Below, piece by piece: positions 56,484 through 64,000 of a stretch of 64,000 nucleotides of DNA. The notes beneath the pieces are model-generated. The model was given only the letters and a program-made list of their open reading frames with translations. It ran no database searches and had not been told where the DNA came from. The DNA comes from Mastigamoeba balamuthi (lineage: Eukaryota; Evosea; Mastigamoebida; Mastigamoebidae), in NCBI GenBank assembly GCA_902651635.1, contig CACRSC010000084.1:1-64000 (forward strand), written 5' to 3'. Made by a program: the position numbers and the translations under genes. Every line of letters begins with the position of its first letter. Position 1 is the stretch's first letter.

Positions 56484-57503
56484 TCAGTTGGCGGCCTCGG
56501 GGATGTGCGAGGGCGTGGTGGACTTGGCAGGGCTGTAGCCCAGCCACGCGCTGAGCTCCTCGATGCTTGTGAAGTAGTGGTCGCACTGCTTGCGCATGTC
56601 CTCGTGGAGCTCCTCGATGTCGTGGGACCACCCGGCGCCCAGCGCCGTCACGCCCGCCGCCCGCGCCATATTGATGCCCGACATGCCGTCGTCGAGCACC
56701 GCGATGTCCTCTGCTGCGAGCCCCGTCCTCCGCATCACGTCCTGGATGATCCAGGGCGAGGGCTTGATCTGCACCCCGGGTAGCTGTCAGCGAGTGGATT
56801 CTGTGCACCTTTGGGGAAGAACTGTGCTGCTTGTCAGCGCACCTGGGAGGGAGGGTTGGGGCAGCCCCCGTAGATGTGCGACGGCACGACCTCGCCGTGG
56901 AAGGCGGCGTCGTAGTGCTCGCGCACGATGACCTCCTCGTTGAGCGAGGCAACGAAGAAGCAGCCGCCGTTGGCCACGTGCTGGCGCAGCATCTCCCCGA
57001 ACCCGTCAAAGAACTTGGGGACAATGGGCAGGACGAACTCCCTCCACAGCTGCGCCGACCAGGAGGCGTGTGAGGTCGCTCTGAGGCGTCGTGTGCGGTC
57101 ATGCCTTGTACTCTGCGGTGATCTCCTCGTCCGACATCCTGGCCACGTCTTGGGTGAGTTCTTTCCCAGGCCGGATCCCAAAAGCAGCGCGCTCACCCGT
57201 AGCGCTCCGCGAGCACGTGCCCGATGCCGTAGTGGTGGATCTGGACCTTGTAGTCGGCAAAGTCCAGCTTGGGTGCGCCCGGCCTCATTTTCTCCTGCAG
57301 AGAGGGCCCCGCGAAGGTGAGTCCGAGTCCCCCCACTGCGACGCCCGCGGGGCAGTGCTGTGGGCTCCCGCGACTGCGCTGGGATGCTCGCTGGGGGGCG
57401 CGCGGACAATGGCCCAGAGGTGGGCGGGGAAGTGCGTCGTCGGCGTGCTGTCGACGGCGGTGTCGTCGTGGTCGATGACGAGGCACTTGTAGCGGCCCGG
57501 CAT
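56484..57503 (-). CDS. HAD-superfamily hydrolase
   Basis: Five exons (57503-57375, 57294-57197, 57138-57112, 57080-56843, 56768-56484) give 258 residues. Motif I is VIDHDDTAVDST with the nucleophile Asp11 and acid/base Asp13; motif III Lys in IKPSPWIIQDV; motif IV DD in AVLDDGMSGINMARAAG. The cap between motifs I and II is helical (KLDFADYKVQIHHYGIGHVLAERYG). This is the phosphoglycolate-phosphatase/beta-phosphoglucomutase-like subclass (cap type C1). It likely cleaves a small phosphate ester; substrate unknown. The third exon is only 27 nt and one intron only 31 nt. The GT-AG version of the exon 3/4 junction is preferred over a possible GC-AG one because it keeps SHASWSAQ in frame. Confidence 0.83.
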
Positions 57504-58067
57504 GTCGTCGCCAACTGGAGAGTCTGGGAGGTGCAGAACGCCTCTGACTGACTGCGGAAAAAGCAAGAAAAGTATGAAAAACGGGGGTGGAGTTGTGACC
57601 TGTCTGTTTCTGCGTCATAGCGTATCACAAATCCGCTGTTCCAGCGGTCCATGCTTCTTTGTGCACCTGTTCCTCGTTCCCGAATCGGGGGGTGACCCGA
57701 CGACGGCAGATCACAAAATATCACGATCTTAGCGGCAGCCCCCCAAAAATCCCCCCGACGCCCAACGGCGCCGTCGCGCCCCCTTCCCTCCGCAGCGGAC
57801 GCGCTGTGGATATCATCGCCAGCCCGCGTGGAGCGCCTTGGTGCAGCCTTGAGCGGTAGTGTCTTTATAGGGTAGAAACTGTGAGGTGGCGCGATCGGCA
57901 AATAACCGGCACAAATAATCCCCGCCGCACACGCACACAGACCCAGGCCGGGTCCCCGTCCTTGCGGCACCCGCCCCGCGCGCCTTTGAGCCCCCCAGTT
58001 TCCGAGCGCGATCGCTCCCCGGTTTCCTCTGTTGGTCCCCGCGCGTGATATTCCCTTTGCGAGGGGA
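57504..58067. other. 564-bp divergent spacer, presumed promoters of HAD and SET1 genes
   Basis: Lies between two start codons facing away from each other. The SET1 side (57900-58067) is GC-rich; I see no gene, RNA or clear repeat. Confidence 0.45.
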
Positions 58068-61000
58068 ATGGACTCGATTCCTCCGCCCCCGCCCCCGCCG
58101 CCCCCGTCCCCTCCGCCGCCGCCGCCGCCACCGCCACCTCCGGAGGAGTGCACGCCGCCGCCGCCGCCACCGCCGCCCCCGCCCCCGCCGACCACCCTCG
58201 CCCCCGCCGCCGCAGCCGCGCGTGGTGACGCACTTTGCCACGGCGCCGTTCCTCTCGCGGGTGCGCCCGCTCATCACGGCCGCCTCCCCCTCCCCCGACG
58301 AGCCCAAATAGTGACCCCGCCCCACTCTGCCCCCCTCAGGCCGGGTCGTCGTGGTGCCTCCTGGACGAGTCCTCCCGGCGCTACCGCGTGTCGGGCTACG
58401 AGATACTCGTGCGCCGAGCCCCTCAGGCGCTGGTGTGTTTGTTGCTGACGACGGCGGCGGCGCTGTGCGACAGGACGGCGGCGGCGTGGAGAGGCCCGAG
58501 ACGGCGCGCGATCCCAGGGGCGCGGCGGCGGCGCAGGCGAGGCCGGACAGGTCGTACCTGCCGCTGCCGCCGTTCGCGCTGGGGTCCGCGTCCAAGGGGC
58601 GCGTGTTCGTCCGCGGTCTGCCGCCCCACGTGGGCGAGGCCGCGCTCAGGGCCCGGTTCGCCCTCTACGGCTTCATCCGCCGCGCCGTCGTCTACCACTG
58701 CGGCCTCCGAGTGCGTGGCGCCGGGGTGGGGGGGCTTGGGGTCGCTCTTGCGCTGTTACACGTCAGCTCAGCTGTGCGCGCTGGGCGCATTTTTATTAGG
58801 ATCGCGCGGGAATGGCGGCGATCGACTTTGAGGAGAAGCACGAGGCCGACGAGGCGAAAAAGGGGGAGGACGGCGCAGCCTGGGAGTCTTTCAAGCTCAG
58901 CGTCGTCGTCGACAATGACGGTCAGTGACGTAACGCCGCGCGGGGGATATCCCTGCCGCGCCAGCACACGTCAGCTAACGGCGATCACCTCTTCCAGGAG
59001 AGAACGAGAAGGCGCTCATGAACGAAGCGTCCCGTCAGGCACAGTTACAATCCCAGGCCCAGGCCCAGGCCCAGGCCCAGTTCCCTCTACAGCAGCAGCA
59101 GCAGCAGCACTCGAGGAGCCCAGAAAAGGACCAGTTCCGCATCGATCAGTCGGGGCCGTTTATCAGACACGTACGCACTTGGCCCGCAAGCGGGCAACCG
59201 AGTCACGGAACCGCACCAACGCAGCCGTCGCCGAGGAAGGAGCAGGCAACCTCTGTGTCGCCACCGCCGTTGCCGCAGCAGGGCAGCGACAGGAGATGGC
59301 CCGGCCCGCAGCCCCCGCAGGCACGGCAGGGGCTGGACGCCATCCCGTCGTACGTCTCGGCTGCGGTGCAAGCGCAGCAGGCGGCACCAAAGGCACTGCA
59401 ACAGGTGCCCATGTTCGGGATGGGCGGGCAGGCGATCCCCCAGCAGGGCATGTTCTCTCCGACACGCCCCATGCTGCTGGTGCCCAAGGCCCCGGGGGGC
59501 AGCCCGTTCGTGCCCCCTTCTGCCCAGCAGGTGCAGCAGCAGATGCCGATGTTCCCTGGGATGCCCGCCGCCATGGCCCGTCTGCAAATGGCACCCCAGC
59601 AACCACAGCCGCAACCCCTGCCCCAGCAGCAGAAGCAGCCCCAGCAGCAGCAGCAACAGCAACAGCAGCAGTTCTTCGGGGCGTTCCCTGCCATGAATCC
59701 TGCGGCGTTTGGGCTGCAGCAGATGGCGCAGGGAGCAGACGCCGCCACAAGGTACCCGCAGCCATCCGCGCGCCTCGCTCGCACCGCGTTGCAGACGCGA
59801 CTCACACCATACGCTCCGCGCAGACGCAAGAGGCCGTCGAGGTTCGGCATAGGGCCCGCGGTGCCAGCGCTGCCGCGGCTGGACATCCGCGATGCGTCGA
59901 AGAAGCTGGTGCTGGACGAGCTGCGCAACGCTGTGATACACGAGCTCAAGCGCGAGGTCGAGAGCTCCGTGCTGGGTCTCGTCGTCTCGATACTCGACAA
60001 GCAGCAGCCCACGGCTGCGCCCGCTCATGCCGACGGCTTCGCCAAGACGCCGCAGCGCGAGAGCAGCGGGAACGGGGCCGACTCGGACGTCGACATCCTG
60101 TCGATGCCATCGTTCCGCAAAGCGCCGACAGCGACATCACCGGAGGCCATGGAGGTGGAGGAGAAGGAGGAGCCGAGGGAGCCTCGCCACAGGCGCCGCC
60201 ACCATCGTCACCACCGCCGCCACAGCAGGCACAGGAGCAGCAGCCCGGGCAGCAGGAGCAGGAGCAGGAGTCGGAGCAGAAGCAGAAACAGGAGCAGGAG
60301 CAGGAGCAGCGCGGAGAGAGAGGAGAGGAGGAGGCGGCACAGGGGACACGAAGACGCACGCGTGCACTTCGAGCGGAGGGAAGAGGAGCTGCACGAATCC
60401 CACGAGGAGGCCGAGGAGGAGGAGGAGGAGGAGGAAGAGGAAGAGGTGGAGGTGGAGGAGCCGCAGCACGAGTTCACGAGGCTGCACAGGCACCGCAAGA
60501 GCTCCGACGACGCCGAGTCCCCCGCAGACCAGCACGCCGCCGTGTCCTCGGACGACGCCGGGCGGGCCGTTGTCAGTCCCAAGCACGAATTCGGCATCGA
60601 GTCTCTGCACGTTCCCGACTACAACCCTGTGCCGCCGTCCCCGGTAGCCGCGCCAGAGGCCCTCGCGGAGACGCCGCAGGCTTCTCGCACAGACCGCACT
60701 GAGTACGAGCGAGAGGAAGAGGCCCGCAGACAGCAGCAGCAGCGCGCGGAGGAGGAGGCGCAAGTGGCACGCGAGAAGGCCCGGCAAGAGCAGGAGCAGC
60801 AGGCTGTCCAGCCGGTGCCGCCGCCCACAGCAGCACCGGCGCCGGCAGAGGGCGCGGTCGTCAGGGAGAGGGTCGCCGTGAAGATAGCGCTGCCACCGCG
60901 AAAGAGGTCGAGGCTGCTCGCGCCTGTGTCGGCGGACTCGGCCAAGGCGGTGTCGCCGCAGCCGCCGATCGTCGAGGAGAACTCGCAGGAGGAGAAGACC

Positions 61001-62669
61001 TACGAGCCCCAGCGCGGCCACGAGGCGGCCGCGCGCCTTCAGGCCGACGGCGTGCGCAGGTTCGACTCCGACATTGTCCAGCCGAGCTCCGACGACGAGG
61101 ATGTAAGTCGTCACTCCCTTGGCTCTACTTCCCACGCGCTCTGACTCCGCGCCTGGGTGGCTGCCGCGGCGCCAGTATGTTGCGGAGCAGGACGTGGAGG
61201 ACGAGGACTTTGTGGACGACGTGGCCACCAGCAGGAGGTCGCACCACAGCAGCAAGTCCAAGCACAGGGACAGGAAGCGCGAGCGCGACCGCGAGCGCAA
61301 GCACGCAAAGACCAAGCGGTCGCGCGAGCCCGCCGAGTACGAGCGCGCTGAGTTCCAGCTGCCGCCGTCGGAGGCGTCGTACGTATCGGCCATCGCGTCC
61401 CCTGCCTCGGAGCAGCAGATGTCCTACGCGATACCCCCGCCCGCTCCCGAGTTCCCGCCAGCGGTGCTGCCGGCGAGGGAGCGCGCGAAGGAGGAGATGT
61501 TGCCCAAGGCGTACGCACAGCGCTGCCCGCGCAAGGGGGGACAGCAATTGACGCGCGTCGGTGTGTGTGCAGCGTCGAGGGGTTCGACGAGGAGGACATG
61601 GACCTGCTGAGGAAGGCGTGGAGGGAGTTCAGCGAGATGCACAGGCAGTACGCCAGCGTCGAGCAGCTGTTCGAGGCGCTGCCGCCGTGCTCTGCGGACA
61701 TATGCAGCAAGAACAAGAGCGGGTGCGCCAGGACGGAGGCGTGGAGCAAGGCCACCAAGCGCTCGGTCAAGCAGCTCATACGCGGCCGCGGCAAGGCGCC
61801 TCTCGTCTGCGACCCGGCCCCGAGTACGCGCAGAGAGCAGCACCGCACCCACTCGGCCCGAAGACACGCAGACGACTCACCAATACCCGGCGGTAAACAG
61901 GCGCGTCGCAGAGGACACACAGGCTCGTCGTACGCCAGTCGCACGTGCCCGACGCAGCGTCGCTCAGGGGGAACCAGCTCATCGCACGCAAGAAGAAGTG
62001 CGGGCCCAGCTTCATTCAGCTCACACGAGAGCCCGTTGCTCACTCGGCGAAACCCGGCAGGATGAAGTTCCTCAGGTCGCACATCCACGGGTACGGCCTG
62101 TTCACGCTGGAGCAGATCGAAGCCGACGACCTTGTCACCGAATACGTCGGCGAGCTCATCCGACCGCAGGTGCGCTTACTCCCTCTTTCCCTCTGCCGCT
62201 CGCTCGCAGTCTGCGATAGCTGACGGCTCGGGGGTCCGCAGCTGGCAGACATCAGGGAGGAGAAGTACAACGCGGCGGGCATGTGTGGCAGCTCGTATTT
62301 GTTCAGGGTCGACAACGACTGGATCGTAGATGCCACCATGAGAGGCAACCTCGCCCGCTTCATGAACCACAGTTGTGATGTACGCCCTAGCAGCCCTCTC
62401 GCGTTCCCTGTTAGCGACTGCTGACCCCCCGACAAACAACCTCAGCCAAACTGCACGGCTAAGATCATTTCGGCTGACGGAAAGAGCAAGATCGCTATTT
62501 ACTCGAAGCGCACAATTCTGGCTGGGGAGGTGCGACGCAGTGCCCACTCTGTCGCCGTTACTCACCGTTGTGCCAACAGGAGATAACGTACGACTATAAG
62601 TTCCCCATCGAAGAGGAGAAGATTCGGTGTCTGTGTGGTGCTGCCAAGTGCCGCGGAACGCTCAACTAA
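58068..62669 (+). CDS. SET1: SET1-type histone H3K4 methyltransferase with RRM and RS region
   Basis: Twelve exons (58068-58310, 58340-58432, 58474-58710, 58800-58920, 58998-61102, 61176-61510, 61573-61823, 61901-61997, 62061-62169, 62242-62379, 62446-62529, 62580-62669) give 1,300 residues. Poly-Pro N-terminus; RRM at ~154-215 ([12 protein letters not shown]...GMAAIDFEE); a long disordered part with poly-Gln, an Arg/Ser run (60225-60310) and poly-Glu; then n-SET (NQLIARKKK) and SET at ~1165-1285: [65 protein letters not shown], and [21 protein letters not shown]. Post-[16 protein letters not shown] ends the protein. NHSC binds S-adenosylmethionine; the Tyr-rich TYDYKF strand is catalytic. 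Catalytic subunit of COMPASS, methylating Lys4 of H3 at active promoters. The n-SET splice (61823/61901) is the least certain. Confidence 0.93.
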
Positions 62670-62882
62670 CCCATGCGGTTCTTAAACAAAAAAGCACGAC
62701 GTGGTTATTGGCCCTACTCGAGGTGTATGTATTGTACGAGACTTTGTGTGGCGGGTCGTGGTACTTGCTCTTCATTCAAATGCTCGAAAGAGGCCTGAAG
62801 TGTTGAAACGGCAGACAGACGTGCTCTTATTTTCCAGATTGGATGGTGCAAGTGCTCTCTCGTCTTCGAGAGGTCAACCGCC

Positions 62883-64000
62883 TTACATGGCCGGCTGGTC
62901 GGTAACAGCGTCAGTGGCCCTGCTCAGGGTGCACCCATGAGAGCTCGAGCAGGCTGCGCACTGAACGGCAGCAGACGCTCCGAGATCCTCGAGGTCCTGC
63001 GGCAGGCACGAACCCGTCGGACCCGGCGACGCCCTCGCGGACGACTTGCGGTCCGTAGCGCTGCCGAGCATGAGCTTGATGCGGTTCAGCTGGTTGACGA
63101 GCGTCTGCCCGGCGTCGATGTCGACGATGCACACGTTCGCCTCGGGCACGCGCTCGCGCAGCGCCGCGAGGACGCCCTTGCCCCCGACGTCGATGGAGAG
63201 GCACCCGTACGACGCGCAGATGACGACGTTGCGGCACCCGCTGCGCACGAGGTGTATGACGTGGCCCAGCACGACCCAGCCCTCGCCTGCCTGGTGCGCG
63301 GGCGAGATGTACTGCAGGACGTCCTGGTAGAGCTCCTCCGTCGGCGTGCAGACGCGGTCGGCGAACCGCTTGCTCTTGGAGAGCACCGAGACCGCGGGCG
63401 AGCGGAACAGGTTGACGACAAACTCGTTGGCGACCGTCGCGAACCGGCGCGCGAACGTGGTCGACAGGTACTTCTTGTCGCTCTTCTCGTTCATCGCCGG
63501 CAGCAGCGAGTACTCCAGGAAGTCCGCCGGGGTCACCTCGCAGTCCTCCTCTGACTCCAGCTTGTTGATCAGCCACGAGTCTGGCCCGAGCGGCAGAAAC
63601 GGTCAGAACCGGACGGGAGGGGGTGAGGCGGCGACGTGTGCTGGTGTGTCTCACAGAGGTCGACGTCGCATTTGCCCATGAGGCCGACGATTCCGACGCG
63701 GGTCTTGGGGTCCGTGAGCGGGTCGCGGGAGAGCGGCAGGGCGTCAAACTCGGTGACGATCTTCTTGACAAACGACTTGAACATGATCGGGTTCCCGCTG
63801 GCCACGAACTGGGCGCCCTGGGCCTGCCACTTGTCGTAGAGCTCCGTGGCCGAGCCCTTGACGGCCTCGTAGGGGCGCACGCGGTGCACGACGCACTGCA
63901 GCACGTCGCCGATGGACAGCGCCATGTTGACCCTCAGCGCCTGCGAGACGGTGACGCCCGGGTCGACCATGCCGTTGAAGTTGAGCGCGTGGACGGCGAC
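62883..64000 (-). CDS. 2-hydroxyacyl-CoA dehydratase activase-type protein, C-terminal part (partial)
   Basis: Two exons visible (64000-63655, cut by the window edge, and 63580-62883), 347 residues. Family motifs: RPYEAVKGSATELYDKW, TRVGIVGLMGKCDVD, GEGWVVLGHVIHLVRSG, ICASYGCLSIDVGGKGVLAALRERV, and VDIDAGQTLVNQLNRIKLML. These match the C-terminal DUF2229/CoA-enzyme-activase-associated domain of the long bacterial proteins that begin with two BcrAD/BadFG ATPase domains. The ATPase domains, if present, lie beyond 64000. In anaerobes such proteins activate 2-hydroxyacyl-CoA dehydratases or related Fe-S enzymes by ATP-driven electron transfer. The C-terminus has a 60-residue extension with cysteines. 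The intron and codon use show it is a resident nuclear gene. Presence in a protist suggests transfer from an anaerobic bacterium. Confidence 0.75.

Noticed and set aside
60225-60470. Possible simple repeat locus in SET1 (AGGAGC and GAGGAG runs)
   Set aside because: It is coding: Arg/Ser and poly-Glu tracts in frame with the rest of the main exon.
58351-60702. 783-codon frame overlapping SET1
   Set aside because: Only its RRM part (58474-58710) is an exon; the remainder reads through introns and out of frame with the main SET1 exon.

Overview
This window is nuclear DNA of a GC-rich protist with intron-dense genes. Most genes are broken by short GT-AG introns (about 25 to 180 nt) and lie close together on both strands. 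The content is eukaryotic: SET1 and SETD9-like SET proteins, polyubiquitin, tetraspanin, calpain, a RhoBTB-type GTPase, an RNF213/mysterin-like giant, a TMEM181-like receptor and a tRNA-Lys with internal promoter boxes. A partial gene at the right edge belongs to the 2-hydroxyacyl-CoA dehydratase activase family of anaerobic bacteria. That hints at an anaerobic or microaerophilic protist. An amoebozoan (Archamoebae-like) would also suit the Rac-BTB architecture, but I cannot prove the species from this sequence.

Layout. 0-4.6 kb: tetraspanin (-), gamma-glutamylamine cyclotransferase-like (-), SETD9-like (+), secreted arylsulfatase (+). 4.8-8.7 kb: three-unit polyubiquitin (+) and an RWD + CHY zinc-finger protein (+). 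8.8-12.4 kb: long coiled-coil protein (-). 12.5-17.5 kb: a divergent pair, a Rho GTPase whose first BTB domain is interrupted by a U-box (-) and a SAM-like/vWA/ubiquitin-E2 fusion (+), sharing a 264-bp spacer. 18.2-25 kb: a small CYSTM-like protein and a 1,861-residue ankyrin-calpain fusion. 25.3-27 kb: a GPI-anchor-like cysteine-rich surface protein. 27.5-31.7 kb: head-to-head paralogues of a DUF3533/SNG1-like membrane protein. 32-33.8 kb: tRNA-Lys(CTT) and an LRAT-like protein. 34.9-52.3 kb: one giant minus-strand gene of the RNF213 type. 53.5-57.5 kb: TMEM181-like 7TM protein, a small four-TM protein, a HAD hydrolase. 58-62.7 kb: SET1 methyltransferase. 62.9-64 kb: the CoA-dehydratase-activase-like gene, cut by the window edge.

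A ubiquitin theme runs through the left half and the giant gene: ubiquitin itself, a membrane-targeted GTPase with a U-box, an E2 fused to vWA, and an RNF213-like AAA protein in which I find neither RING nor RZ finger. The E3-like GTPase and the E2 fusion are divergent neighbours with a 17-bp repeated element between them, the best candidate here for an undescribed functional pair.

Quality notes. Two places (69 N at 14732-14800 and one N at 52978) are flanked by near-identical copies of the same sequence, as expected when two alleles or two contig ends are placed in tandem. Exon borders below were derived by hand from reading frame, GT/AG signals and protein family conservation; where every exon is listed the phases add up exactly.
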